Assembly (NCBI RefSeq): GCF_004382825.2
Contig: NZ_SDQO02000001.1
Coordinates: forward strand, 434,001-498,000
Reading direction: 5' to 3'
From: Corynebacterium silvaticum
GTDB taxonomy: Bacteria; Actinomycetota; Actinomycetes; Mycobacteriales; Mycobacteriaceae
Length of the DNA stretch: 64,000 nucleotides
Position 1 is the stretch's first letter. The number at the start of each line of letters is the position of its first letter. Below are positions 32,293 to 42,448 of this stretch, one piece after another. Position numbers and translations under genes: made by a program. Under the pieces are notes generated by a model that was not told the DNA's origin, ran no database searches, and was given only the letters and a program-made list of their open reading frames with translations.

Positions 32293-32309
32293 TCCCTCCT
32301 CAGGAGGGA
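32293..32309 (+). promoter_or_regulatory. Palindrome covering the ribosome-binding site of the first phage-module gene
   Basis: TCCCTCCT-C-AGGAGGGA, an 8-base inverted repeat around one base. Its right arm is the AGGAGG Shine-Dalgarno (32302-32307) for the TTG start at 32315. It could hide the site in RNA or be bound by a protein. Confidence 0.5.
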
Positions 32310-32314
32310 TTCTC

Positions 32315-32940
32315 TTGACAACACAACCAAATAGAAGGACCAGCGAGCCGTACTCCGTGCGGACCAAGATGATCGGCGGCAAGGTCTACACCCAGATCTA
32401 CGTGCCTTCGACCACCTCGAAGGACGGCGTTCAGAACTATGCGTGGATCGAGCTCGTCGACCCACCCGTTGGCGACGAAAAACTTGGCCTGAGCGCCGAT
32501 GAGGTTCTCGCCTTGCTCTACGCCCGACGTACGTGCCGGAGTGGAAAGTCGCGTATCTGTGTACGGCCTACCGCAGTTTTCGTGCCGCTGAGAACGCTCG
32601 AAATCGTGGCGACCTCTCCTATAGCGACTGGGAAGTCGAGGTCCATGACGGGCCCCAGTATCTGAACGTCTCGGTTCATGAGGACCAGGTCGACAGCGAG
32701 TTGGTTGTCGATTGGCTGCTGGCTCAGGTCAGCGCCAAGCAAGCCGAACACATCCGCCTGCACGTGTTTGAGGGGCTCTCCTTCGTCGAGATCGCGCGTG
32801 AGGAGCTGCCCGGTGCCGACGAAGCCGATGTGACCAAGCGAGCGAACAGCATCGGGCGCTCGGTCAAGCGAGCTCTGAAGAAGCTTCAGGAATTCATCGA
32901 GCAGGAATGTCTGGATCTGGCACCCGTCGGGGGCGTATGA
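32315..32940 (+). pseudogene. Sigma-70-region-4-like phage regulator, frameshifted
   Basis: TTG start 7 bases after AGGAGG. N-part MTTQPNRRTSEPYSVRTKMI...GLSADEVLAL; a CT repeat at 32516-32519 shifts the frame, and with one CT it reads VLALLRPTYVPEWKVAYL. The C-terminal half (VSAKQAEHIRLHVFEGLSFVEIAREE...SIGRSVKRALKKLQEFIE) resembles an HTH of sigma region 4. It is the first gene of the module and probably a transcription regulator. Family assignment moderate. Confidence 0.6.
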
Positions 32941-33003
32941 GTGCCCGGCCCACATGAAGGCCAGCACAAACCGACGCGCACTCTGATTCAAAAGGAGGAA
33001 ACG

Positions 33004-33237
33004 ATGTCCAAGCATCGTCTCAAGGTCACGTTGACTGACCAGCCCGAACCTGACGCTGCGGTCTCTACCCGCAAGGTCAGCATCCGAAGCAGGATCGCCC
33101 GCAAGCTGCTCGGAAACCCCCAGCATCTCACCGTTCTCGTGCCGGGCAACCAGGTCCGCTCAGTGGAAATCATCCGTCCAGACGACGATCTCATGGCGCT
33201 GGCTCGCGCGGGTCGGTGTTACCCGGAGTGGTGGTGA
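33004..33237 (+). CDS. Hypothetical phage-module protein
   Basis: 77 residues from ATG 33004 with AAAGGAGGAAACG directly upstream. MSKHRLKVTLTDQPEPDAAV...; basic middle part (RKVSIRSRIARKLLGN), no membrane segment. Similar small proteins occur after the sigma-like gene in related elements, but I cannot name a function. Confidence 0.6.
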   Translation: MSKHRLKVTLTDQPEPDAAVSTRKVSIRSRIARKLLGNPQHLTVLVPGNQVRSVEIIRPDDDLMALARAGRCYPEWW

Positions 33238-33243
33238 TGCCGC

Positions 33244-33647
33244 GTGAACGTCACCGAAGCTAACCGCTACATCCAAGCGCTGAATCGGATCGCGGAGGGG
33301 GTCACGATGCTGGCCTCTGCGATCGAAGAGGCCGCGTGGGAGTCGTTCGAGGATCACCCTGGTATGTCGGGTGCTCGCCCGATCGCCGCAGCTCAGCTCG
33401 CCCAGCCTGCGCTGGAAGCTGCAGCCGAAGACCACGAAGCCAACCGCCAGCCCCGGCACCGGCCCCGGAGGTTGTGCCGGTGACGTTGGAGCAGGTCCGC
33501 ACGGTTCTGGCTCGTTTGTCACAGGCAGGCCATACCGCGCAGGTGCGTGAGCTGATCCAGGCCGCTGGAGCGAACAAGCTCTCCGAGGTTGACCCGGTCA
33601 AGTACGGGCGGCTCTTGGAGCAGGCGGAGGCGATCGCTGATGCCTGA
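33244..33647 (+). pseudogene. Small phage-module protein, frameshifted
   Basis: GTG 33244 gives MNVTEANRYIQALNRIAEGVTMLASAIEEAAW. The frame breaks in a Pro/Ala-rich linker near 33444-33450; one base more gives PAPAPAPEVVPV, then TLEQVRTVLARLSQAGHTAQVRELIQAAGANKLSEVD. About 134 residues restored. Genes of this shape precede DUF2800 in Gram-positive prophages. Function unknown. Stop overlaps the next start (GATGCCTGA). Confidence 0.6.
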
Positions 33648-34773
33648 CCAGCACGCACTGCTCAGCGCCTCAGGTGCGCACCGCTGGTTGGCCTGCCCAC
33701 CGTCAGCAATCCTGGAGGCCGGACTGCCGGAGTCTTCCTCGCAGGCGGCTGAGCAAGGCACCGCTGCCCATGAGCTCGCAGAGTGGAAGCTGCGCCGCGC
33801 CCTGCATGACGCCCCGACCACGAAGCCGGTCTCGGATTGGCATGACGCGGAGATGGACACCCTGACTGATGACTCCCTGGCCTTCGTTCAAGAGCGGCTG
33901 CGCGATGTGCGCCAGGCGTGTGCTGATCCGCAAGTGCTCATCGAGCAGTGCTTGGACTTCTCCCACGTGGTGCCGGGTGGGTTCGGCACCGGGGACTGCG
34001 TCATCATCGCCGAGCCGGTCCTGCACATCATCGACCTCAAGTACGGCCAGGGTGTCATGGTCGAAGCCGAGCAGAATCCGCAGCTGATGTTGTATGCGCT
34101 GGGAGCGGTGAACGCGTTCGGGTCGCTGTACGACATCACCGAAGTGGCGGTGACGATCTTCCAGCCAAGGCGCTCGAACGTCTCAACCTGGGCGATCCCG
34201 GTGGCCGAGTTGGAGGCGTGGGCAGAACAGGTGGTGAAACCTCGTGCCGCGTTGGCTGCCAGCGGGGATGGCGAGTTCGCTCCTGGTGAGTGGTGCCGGT
34301 TCTGCAAGCTCGTGCCGACTTGTCGGACGCGCGCTGAGGCGAACCTTGCGCTTGCCAAGCATGAGTTCGCACCACCTGCCGAGCTCACCGATGCCGAGAT
34401 AGCACAGGTGTTGGCCCAGCTGCCGAACCTGAAGGCGTGGGCTGCCGATGTGGAAGCGCACGCGCTGTCGCTGGCGGTGAACCAGGGCAAGACCTGGCCC
34501 GGGTTCAAGCTCGTCGAAGGCCGCTCAATCCGAAAATACTCCGACGAGTCCGCTGTCGCCACGGCCGCTGAGGCAGCCGGTGTCGACGTGTGGGATCGCA
34601 AGCTCAAGACCATCACCGTGCTGGAGAAACAACTGGGCAAGAAGCGCTTCACCGAGCTCCTCGGGGACCTCGTGGTCAAACCAACCGGTAAGCCCACGCT
34701 GGTGCCCGAATCCGACAAGAGGCCCGCACTGGAGATCCAGTCAGCGGCCAACGAATTCACTGCAATCAAGTAA
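33640..34773 (+). CDS. DUF2800 family protein (probable Cas4/PD-(D/E)xK nuclease-like)
   Basis: 377 residues from ATG 33640. Starts HALLSASGAHRWLACPPSA, with GTAAHELAEW (conserved His-Glu), DLKYGQGVMVEAEQNPQLMLYALGA (catalytic Asp...Lys...Gln) and a cysteine set WCRFCKLVPTCR that may bind an Fe-S cluster. Such exonuclease-like proteins pair with single-strand annealing proteins; the DUF2815 gene follows. Intact. Confidence 0.85.
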   Translation: MPDQHALLSASGAHRWLACPPSAILEAGLPESSSQAAEQGTAAHELAEWKLRRALHDAPTTKPVSDWHDAEMDTLTDDSLAFVQERLRDVRQACADPQVLIEQCLDFSHVVPGGFGTGDCVIIAEPVLHIIDLKYGQGVMVEAEQNPQLMLYALGAVNAFGSLYDITEVAVTIFQPRRSNVSTWAIPVAELEAWAEQVVKPRAALAASGDGEFAPGEWCRFCKLVPTCRTRAEANLALAKHEFAPPAELTDAEIAQVLAQLPNLKAWAADVEAHALSLAVNQGKTWPGFKLVEGRSIRKYSDESAVATAAEAAGVDVWDRKLKTITVLEKQLGKKRFTELLGDLVVKPTGKPTLVPESDKRPALEIQSAANEFTAIK

Positions 34774-34798
34774 CGAACGAGAAAGAAAGTAAGACAAG

Positions 34799-35341
34799 AT
34801 GTCTACAATGAATCCGACCCGTGTGGTCACCGGCGAAGTCCGACTCAGCTACGCCAACATTTTTGAGGCAAAGTCCATCCAGGGCGGCAAGCCCAAGTAC
34901 AGCGTGTCGCTGATCATCCCGAAGGGCGACACCGAGACCCTGGCCAAGATCGAACGCACCATCGACGCGGCGATCGATGCCGGGATTGGCAAGTTCGGTG
35001 GCAAGCGACCGAACAAGGCCGCTCTGAAGCTCCCGCTGCGCGACGGCGACATCGAGCGCGACGACGAAGCCTATGCGAACGCGATGTTCGTCAACGCCAA
35101 CCCGCAGGTCGTGGGTACGGACCTGCAGCCGATCCTGGGCGCCAGCGAGGTCTACTCCGGCTGCTACGCACGCGTGAGCATTTCGTTCTACGCGTTCAAC
35201 ACGAACGGCAATCGGGGTATCGCCTGCGGACTGGGCAACATTCAGAAGCTGCGTGATGGCGAACCGCTCGGCGGCAACCGCATCAGTACCGAAGCCGACT
35301 TCGGTGGCTTCGGTACTGCGTCGGATGACTTCCTCAACTAG
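34799..35341 (+). CDS. DUF2815 family protein (likely single-strand DNA binding / annealing)
   Basis: 180 residues. Begins NPTRVVTGEVRLSYANIFEAKSIQGGKPKYSVSLIIPKGD; family core includes LPLRDGDIERDDEAYANAMFVNA and VYSGCYARVSISFYAFNTNGNRGI. Usually sits between DUF2800 and a phage DNA polymerase, as here, which suggests a part in phage replication or recombination. Exact activity not known. Intact. Confidence 0.85.
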   Translation: MSTMNPTRVVTGEVRLSYANIFEAKSIQGGKPKYSVSLIIPKGDTETLAKIERTIDAAIDAGIGKFGGKRPNKAALKLPLRDGDIERDDEAYANAMFVNANPQVVGTDLQPILGASEVYSGCYARVSISFYAFNTNGNRGIACGLGNIQKLRDGEPLGGNRISTEADFGGFGTASDDFLN

Positions 35342-35358
35342 GAGATAAGGACACAGAC

Positions 35359-35568
35359 ATGACTGAGTGCTACGAAGCGGCCCTTGCCGCGAACAACACG
35401 ACGCTGTTCTACGGCTTCATTGGCCTTCTCCTGAGTTTCGTGATCCTCGAACTCACTTCGTTCGTGGTCAGCAGGTGGGCGACCCGCAGGGATCGCAAGC
35501 ACATCGGCAAGCTCATGGCTGACACCGAGGCCGAACTCGAGAAGTACCGCGCTGACCACGACCGCTAA
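35359..35568 (+). CDS. Small membrane protein
   Basis: 69 residues. One hydrophobic stretch (about residues 17-37, LFYGFIGLLLSFVILELTSF) followed by a basic, then coiled-looking tail (RDRKHIGKLMADTEAELEKY). AAGGA-like site upstream. Family unknown. Seventeen bases after the DUF2815 gene. Confidence 0.55.
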   Translation: MTECYEAALAANNTTLFYGFIGLLLSFVILELTSFVVSRWATRRDRKHIGKLMADTEAELEKYRADHDR

Positions 35569-35651
35569 CCCTTCACCCGTGCTGGGAGGAACCACGCCCA
35601 CTTCTGGGGTGTGGTTCCTCCCAGCGCCCTTGTTCTTAGGAGCTGTCGCGC

Positions 35652-37582
35652 ATGCGTGAACTCTTCATTGACATCGAGACCTTCTCGCCAGTGAACCTGG
35701 CGAAATCCGGGATGTACCCCTACGCCGACCACGACGACTTCGAGCTCCTCCTGTTCGGCTACTCGATCGACGGTAGCCCAGTCGAGGTTGTGGATCTCGC
35801 CTCTGGAGAAGAACTACCGGAGGAGGTGCTCCATGGCCTGGCGGATCCGGGTGTGGTGAAGTGGGCGTTCAATGCCGCGTTCGAGCGTGTCTGTCTTTCA
35901 AGCTGGCTAGCCCGACTCTACCCAAACCTCATGGCTGGCCGCAGGTTTCTGGATCCTGCCCAGTGGCGCTGCACGATGGTGTGGTCTGCGTACCTGGGCT
36001 TGCCGAGGAGCCTGGACCAAGTCGCTACCGTCCTTCATCTGCCGATGCGTAAAGACAGTGCGGGTAAGAAGCTGATCACCCGTTTTTTGCACCCCGGCCA
36101 CACCCAGTGTCTTCAATCAGGGCGGGATGCGTCACCTGCCTGCATCCGACCCAGACGGGTGGGAACAGTTCATCTCCTATAACCGCCGCGACGTCGAGGT
36201 CGAACTGGCGATCCATGACCGGCTGGCCGACTTCCCGCTCCCCGTGTCCGAATGGGACACCTACGCGCTTGACCAGCGCATCAACGACACCGGCATCCGC
36301 CTCGACGAGACGCTGGTCGATCGTGCGGTGGAGTGCGATCGGCAGCACCGCGTAGCCACGCTGGCTCGCGCGCAAGAGCTCACGGGGCTCGACAACCCGA
36401 ACTCGCCGATCAAGCTCAAGGAATGGCTCACCGCTCATGGCACGCCCCTGCAGTCATTGACGAAAGACGAAGTTGCCGCCGCACTCGACTCGGCTACCGG
36501 CCAGGTGCGCGAGGTCCTGCAGCTGCGTGGCGAGCTCGCGAAGTCTTCGGTGAAGAAGTACGAGGCGATGCAGCACGTGGCAGGTCGTGATGGTCGTGGG
36601 CGGGGTTCCTCCAGTTCTACGGGGCAGGGCGCACTGGCAGGTTCGCAGGCCGCCTGGTTCAAGTCCAGAACCTGCCTCGCAACTACCTGCCCGACCTGGC
36701 CGAGGCCAGAGGACTCGTGCGGATCGGAGACTTTGGTGCGGTGGAGTTGCTCTATGACTCCGTGCCCGACACCCTCTCTCAGCTCATCCGCACCGCATTT
36801 ATCCCCGCTGATGGGCACCGGTTCGTGGTGGCTGACTTCTCTGCGATCGAGGCGCGGGTGATTGTGTGGCTTGCAGGTGAAACCACCACTCTTCAGGCCT
36901 TCCGTGACGGAAAGGATCTGTACTGCGAGACCGCTTCGCGCATGTTTGGTGTCCCCGTTGACAAGGATGGCGTGAACAGTGAACTGCGGCTATCAAGGCG
37001 GCGTCGGTGCCTTGATAGCCATGGGGGACGCTGCGGATGGGGCTCGCTGAATCCGAGCTTCAGCCGCTGGTCGATGCGTGGCGGGCAGCTAACCCCAATG
37101 TTGTGCAGCTGTGGGCCGACATCAATGCCGCCGCCATCGAGACGATCAGCACCCGCCAGCCGACCAGCGTCGGGGAGCTGACCTTCACCGTGGAGTCCGG
37201 AATCATGTTCATCGCCCTCCCCTCCGGACGTCGCCTGGCCTATGTGAAACCCAAGCTAGGTGAGAACAGGTTCGGTGGCACCAGCATCACTCACGAGGGC
37301 ATCACGACGGGTCGCAAGTGGGGCCAGTTGGAAACCTACGGTGGGAAACTCACTGAGAACATCGTCCAGGCCGTCGCCCGAGACCTGCTCATGTTCGGCA
37401 TGCACCAAGTCGCTGACGCTGGGCATCGGATCGTCATGCACGTCCATGACGAGATCGTCGTGGAAACCACCACGGCCACCGTGGACGAGATCTGCGACCT
37501 CATGGCCAGTACGCCCGACTGGGCTGCAGGGTTGCCACTGGCGGCAGACGGGTACTCGTGCGATTTCTACCGGAAAGACTGA
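35652..37582 (+). pseudogene. Phage family-A DNA polymerase, several indels
   Basis: MRELFIDIETFSPVNLAKSG (exonuclease-like Asp-Glu) to LITRF; an extra T in a T6 run (36081-36090) shifts the frame, and with five T it reads RFCTPATPSVFNQGGMRHLP. A second 1-base change lies near 36600 (GRDGRGRG to GFLQFYGAGRTGR). The polymerase motif A is VVADFSAIEARVIVWLAG. About 30 bases (around GKIAELA) are missing near 36978 between two GAACTG copies, and an extra G lies near 37038. Motif C HVHDEIVVE and the end CDFYRKD are present. Not functional as sequenced. Confidence 0.88.
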
Positions 37583-38399
37583 TAAATCTGGGCGGAATCG
37601 AGGCGACGATGAACATAGGAGAACAAGCTGAAAGCATCGAGAAAGTCATGCTTATCTTCCTCACTACCTAGTCGGGTTTTGTGAGCACGGGGATTGCGAT
37701 AGTGCCCGTGGATTCCTATCAGCAGGTTCTTAAATCCCTTGTGTTCTGATTTTTCCGACTCCGTGGAAAAGCTATTAATCACTAGCTCGGGGGCAGAATT
37801 ATTTGTTCCCAAAACTGCGTCGAACAACTCCTGACCATCATCTGTAAAGCCAGTAAGGACGCGGATGCGGTCATGAATCGACTTGGCTGCCTCGGATATC
37901 GCGTGGAACAGAGACTCGGCGATCAGTTCTCGGCTGCAATACTCCAGCAGGCGTTCGTGGGTACCGCGCCGCTGAAGCTCCTCCACAGGAGAGCTGGTGA
38001 GACGCTCGATATCATATCATTGAATGTGCGTGCCGCCTCAGCGAGTTTGGTCAACCGGCCAGCATCGTCGATCTGCCATCCCTCGGTGACCAGCACCTTG
38101 TTGAGCAAACGACGCAAATCATCCCAACGCCGACGATCGGTGGTATACCGTGTCGGACTCATCGCCACCGCGATGAAGTCACGAGTGCGTTGACCTGCTT
38201 GCGCTGGGGTAACTCCCTCCGTAAGCGCGCCAAACAGTCCTTCTCGCTTATTCCCGGCAACACGCGGTGGTGCTCCAATGTCGTGGAGAAGTTCGTCGAT
38301 TTGGCTTCCGGTTAGGCCCGGCAAATCAGTACTAGCCAGGACATCCGCAATATTGCGGATAGTCGAGCGTTGAGAAAAAGAATCGGACTGGATCACCAC
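37567..38399 (-). pseudogene. TIGR02391 (Ymh-like) protein, frameshifted by a 5-base duplication
   Basis: On the opposite strand to the phage module. GTG 38399. First half MVIQSDSFSQRSTIRNIADVLASTDLPGLTGSQIDELLHDIG...RTFND. ATATC ATATC at 38009-38018 shifts the frame; with one copy it reads FNDIERLTSSPVEELQRRG and on to EYCSRELIAESLFHAISEAAKSIHDRIR...LFDAVLG...LLIGIHGHYRNPRAH...DFLDAFSLFSYVHRRLD. The RNPRAH-type end is the family hallmark. Often a cargo gene in phages and defence islands, and likened to abortive-infection proteins; function not shown. Confidence 0.82.
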
Positions 38400-38554
38400 G
38401 CAAGCTTCTCATGTGAGTGGGGGCCTGAATTCTTCAGCAAGACCCGGTGTCCGGATTCTTGCACGCTCAGGGGCGTATGCGTGAGAGCCCGACGCGGCCG
38501 CACCCGTGGCTTGCTGGAATTCACGTCAATCCTGGCTCTTAGAAGGAGCCAGAC

Positions 38555-39322
38555 ATGGCTACTAGCGATCTTCAGGTATTCACCAACGATGCCTTTGGAA
38601 CGATCCGAACTGTCGAGCATCAGGACAAGGTTTATTTCTGTGGCCGTGATGTGGTCACGGCGCTTGGATACACCAATACCAGCAAGGTGATTCAGGATCA
38701 TTGCCGTGGGGTTCCGTTTCGTTACCCCATCGTCGACGCGCTCGGGCACACTCAAGAAGCCCGGTTCATCACCGAAGGTGACCGGTACCGGCTCATCTTC
38801 TCCTCCAAGCTCCCCGCAGCCCAGGACTTCGAAGCCTGGGTTGTCGACGAGGTCCTACCCACGATTCGCCGCCATGGCGTGTACGCCATCGACGAGCTCT
38901 TGGACGATGACGAGTTCCTCGAGCCCGCCATCATCCAGCTTCGCTCCGAGCGGGCCAAGCGGCTGGCAGCCGAGCAAGCCCTGCTTGAGGCCGCCCCGAA
39001 AGTCTCCTACTACGACGTGGTGCTCCAGTCGGATTCGCTGCTGACCATCACGGAGATCGCGAAAGACTATGGGTTGTCGGCAAAGAAGCTGAACTCGCTG
39101 CTGCACGACGCCGGGGTTCAGTTCAGGCAGTCCGGCCGCTGGTTCCTCTACGCCCGCTTCGCCGAGCAGGGCTACACGCAGTCCAAGACGCATGAGTACG
39201 ACGAAGGCAAGACCCGCACGCACATGTACTGGACTCAGAAGGGTCGCTTGTTTATCTATGACTTGTTGAAGAACCAGTTCGGTCTGCTGCCGGTCATCGA
39301 GCAGGACGGCGGTGCAGCATGA
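38555..39322 (+). CDS. Phage antirepressor (Bro-N plus KilAC)
   Basis: 255 residues after AAGGAGCC. Bro-N domain: VYFCGRDVVTALGYTNTSKVIQDHC and EARFITEGDRYRLIFSSKLPAAQDFEAWVVDEVLPTIRRHG. C-terminal KilAC-type DNA-binding part: ITEIAKDYGLSAKKLNSLLHDAGVQFRQSGRWFL. Such proteins counter the phage repressor; no repressor gene is evident here. Stop overlaps the next start (ATGA). Intact. Confidence 0.88.
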   Translation: MATSDLQVFTNDAFGTIRTVEHQDKVYFCGRDVVTALGYTNTSKVIQDHCRGVPFRYPIVDALGHTQEARFITEGDRYRLIFSSKLPAAQDFEAWVVDEVLPTIRRHGVYAIDELLDDDEFLEPAIIQLRSERAKRLAAEQALLEAAPKVSYYDVVLQSDSLLTITEIAKDYGLSAKKLNSLLHDAGVQFRQSGRWFLYARFAEQGYTQSKTHEYDEGKTRTHMYWTQKGRLFIYDLLKNQFGLLPVIEQDGGAA

Positions 39323-39769
39323 CCTCGACCGCTGTCAACATCGACCTGGGTTTCTCGCCCCACAACACGGAGGGCTACCCGGACCCCACCGCGTTCAAAG
39401 CGCTGAAGAATCTTCAACGCGCCGAGTACGGCTACCGGCCCTTGGTGTACATCTGCTCCCCGTACTCCGGAGACGTCGCGAGCAACGTGGAGTTGGCTCG
39501 AGCCTCGAGCATTGTGTGCTCACGCGGTGTTACGGCACAAGATTCCGCTCGCGCCACACCTGTTGTTCCCGCAGTTCATGGACGACGCCGACGCGAGCGA
39601 GCGTGAGCTGGCGATGTTCTTCAACCGGATTCTTTTGACCAAGTGCGAGGCGATCTGGGTCTACACCGGCCGCGTCTCGGCAGGGATGCGTGCCGAGATC
39701 GAATGGGCCCACCACCTCGAGATGCCGATCACCTATTTCGACGCTGACTTTGAGGAGGTCACCCTATGA
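39319..39769 (+). pseudogene. DUF4406/DUF7768-like protein, frameshifted by a 7-base duplication
   Basis: ATG 39319 overlaps the antirepressor stop. MTSTAVNIDLGFSPHNTEGYPD...RPLVYICSPYSGDVASNVELARA, then CTCGAGC CTCGAGC at 39497-39510; with one copy it reads LARALCAHAVLRHKIPLAPHLLFPQFMDD, ending WVYTGRVSAGMRAEIEWAH. Nucleoside-deoxyribosyltransferase-like fold is likely (YICSPYSG, PLAPHLLFP). Role in the phage unknown. Confidence 0.78.
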
Positions 39770-42034
39770 AGGCGATGACGATGTTCACCGCGCAGGTGGC
39801 AGGCCAAGAAAACAACGCCCACTACCCAAATTCGCACACTGTGACCACGGCAGCCGACCTCGAAGCGGTCGCCAGGTTGGATCATGTGGTTGCCGAGTAC
39901 GTGGGTGGCAGGCGCTCGGTTGGCAGTTTCGTGACCTCGAACTGCCTGGTCATGGACGTCGACAACTCCCACACCGACGAGCAGGCCGAATGGGTCACCC
40001 CAGCATCGCTGGCTAAGCGGCTGGCGAGTGTGGCGTTGATGACCGCCACCAGCAGGAACCACCAGAGAGCGAAAGGTGCCCAGTCGGCAAGACCCCGCTT
40101 CCACGTCTACTTTCCAATTGACCCCGTGGCTGATGCTGAGGCCTATGCAGGGCTCAAGAAGCAGCTTGCTTCCAGGTTTGAGTTCTTCGACCCCAACGCG
40201 ATCGACGCTGGACGCTTCATCTACGGCCACAATGCTCCGCAGATCACCGTGGTCGAGGGCGAACGCACCATCGACGCCTGGCTTGCCGACGCGGTGGATG
40301 AGGACTTGTTCGCCCAGTGGGATGACGCCACCCAGGCCATCGAGGAAGGTTCGCGTAATGCGACCCTGTCGAGGTTTGCTGGCAGGCTGCTGATTCGCCT
40401 CGGCACGACCGATGAGGCACGCGCCTTGTTTGACCGCAAGGCCGCCCGCTGTAACCCGCCGCTGCCCGAAGCGGAGGTGGAGTCGATCTGGCGGTCGGCC
40501 ACCCGGTTCGCCAAGACGGTCGAGAACCAGCCCGGGTATGTGCCACCAGAGGATTTTGAGGCGAGCCTGGATTCGGTACGCCCCGCCGATTACAGCGACG
40601 TCGGGCAAGCCCAAGCCTTAACCAAGGCTTACCCGGACTCGCTGCGCTACTCGGAGGCCACCGACTGGCTCGTCTACTTTCGTAGTGTCTGGTACGAATC
40701 GGCCCCTGCAGCCCAGGCTGTCGCCCAGGAGCTCACCGAGCGCCAACTGGCCGAAGCCCACGAGCTGCTCGAAGAAGCCAAAGACCAGCTCGCCGCCACG
40801 GGGGCTGCCATGTTGTTGGCGTCGATGTCGAAGGCGAAAGCCCAGGCCATGTTCAACGCCGCCCAACAGGAGGCGTTCGCCGCCTTCGAGGACGCGAAAA
40901 CCTATGCGGCCTACGCGCTCAAGCGCCGGGAATCGCGCGGGATCACCAACTGCCTGAAAGAGGCCCGCCCCATGCTGCTGACCACCCCCGAGCAGTTGGA
41001 TGCAGACCCGTATCTGCTCAACACCCCATCAGGTACCTACGATCTGCGCCACGGGGCTCGCTCGCGCCGTGACCATGACCCGGCGGATCTGGTGACCAAG
41101 CAGACCAGCCTCGACCCAGGCACCGACGGCGCGCACCTGTGGCAAGAAGCCCTCGAGGTGTTCTTCCAAGGCGACGCTGAGCTCATCGCCTACGTGCAAC
41201 GCATCGTCGGCCTGGCTGCGATCGGGCAAGTCATGGTCGAAGCCCTCGTCATCGCCTACGGGGATGGCCGCAACGGCAAATCCACTTTCTGGAACACCAT
41301 CGCCCGCGTGCTCGGTACCTACGCAGGCAACATGAGCGCCGATGTGCTCACCATCGGTGGGATGCGCAACGTCAAACCTGAGCTGGCAGAGGCCAAGGGC
41401 AAGCGCCTCATCATCTCCGCCGAATCCGAAGAAGGCGTGCGCATGTCCCCACCTCCGTGGTCAAACAACTCGCCTCCACCGACCAGATCTACGCAGAGAA
41501 GAAATACAAGGCCCCCTTCGCCTTCACCCCCTCCCACACCTTGATCCTTTACACCAACCACCTGCCCAGGGTGGGGGCGATGGATGCAGGGATTTGGCGC
41601 AGGCTCATCGTCATCCCCTTCGAAGCCAAGATCGAAGGCAACAGCGACATCAAGAACTACGCCGACCATCTCTACAAGCAGGCAGGTGGCGCAATCCTGA
41701 CCTGGATCATAGAGGGCGCCCGCCTCATCCACGCCGAGGATTACCACCTCATCGCCCCGGCACGAGTTGTGGAGGCATCAGCGGCGTATCGGGAAGAGAA
41801 CAACTGGTTCGCCCAGTTCCTCGACGCCCACTGCGACGTCGACCCTGGGCTGTCGGAACGGGCCGGGGACTTGTACCAGACCTATCGGGCGTGGGCGATG
41901 TCGACCTCCGGGTGGGGGCGCGCCCCATGGTCGATTTCAACGCCACCGTCGAACACCACGGCTTCACACGTAAAAAGACGATGCACGGCATGTTCGTCCG
42001 CGGTTTGGCCTTGAAGAACGAGTTCGACAACTAA
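39766..42034 (+). pseudogene. P4/D5-family primase-helicase, two frameshifts
   Basis: N-terminal primase-like domain (FVTSNCLVMDVDNSH, RPRFHVYFPI), a primase C-terminal region (SRNATLSRFAGRLLIRLG, EAEVESIWRSA), D5_N-like region and SF3 helicase: Walker A YGDGRNGKSTFW, then RLIISAESEEGVRMS. Two extra C near 41447 shift the frame; corrected, STSVVKQLASTDQIYAEKKYK...LYTNHLPRVGAMDAGIWRRL. Two extra G near 41913 shift it again before PMVDFNATVEHHGFTRKK. This would open the phage origin and prime it; the candidate origin lies just downstream. Start ATG 39766 overlaps the previous stop. Confidence 0.85.
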
Positions 42035-42048
42035 GCCAGACGGGCCTT

Positions 42049-42142
42049 ATGACGACCTATGACGACCCATATGTGAGTTTGCTATAGGGCATAAAACATA
42101 GCCCTTAGGAAAAGTTCATATCGCATCGTCATAGGTCGTCAT
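42049..42142. repeat. Inverted, iteron-like repeat: candidate phage replication origin
   Basis: Left arm at 42049-42066 (ATGACGACCTATGACGAC) and right arm at 42126-42142 are exact reverse complements over 17 bases. Each arm holds two ATGACGA-type units. The 59 bases between are AT-rich and contain a smaller AGGGC / GCCCT hairpin. It lies directly after the primase-helicase gene, the place expected for an origin of a P4-type replicon. No coding frame is seen here. Confidence 0.6.
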
Positions 42143-42169
42143 GGGCCTCTCACAAGAGAGGACACAACC

Positions 42170-42448
42170 ATGAACGAGCAAGCAATCGAACAACACTTGA
42201 AGCAAGCCGTTGAGGCGATTGGTGGCCTGTGCTGGAAATTCACCTCACCGAGCACCGCAGGGGTTCCAGACCGCATCTGCATCCATCGCGGACGCGTCAT
42301 CTTCGTCGAGCTCAAAGCACCCGGACGCCTCCCTCGCCCCATCCAACGCCGCCGCATCCAGCAACTCAAGGATCACGGCGTTGATGCGGTCGTCGTCGAC
42401 AGCATCGACGCAATCCAGGAGGTGGCTGATGCACTACAAGCCGCATGA
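42170..42448 (+). CDS. VRR-NUC domain nuclease
   Basis: 92 residues after GAGAGGA. VRR-NUC core: GGLCWKFTSPSTAGVPDRICIHRGRVIFVELKAPGR, with the PDRI...FVELK catalytic triad pattern, then LKDHGVDAVVVDSID. Stand-alone phage version, probably a structure-specific nuclease used in replication or recombination. Overlaps the helicase start by 20 bases. Intact. Confidence 0.88.
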   Translation: MNEQAIEQHLKQAVEAIGGLCWKFTSPSTAGVPDRICIHRGRVIFVELKAPGRLPRPIQRRRIQQLKDHGVDAVVVDSIDAIQEVADALQAA

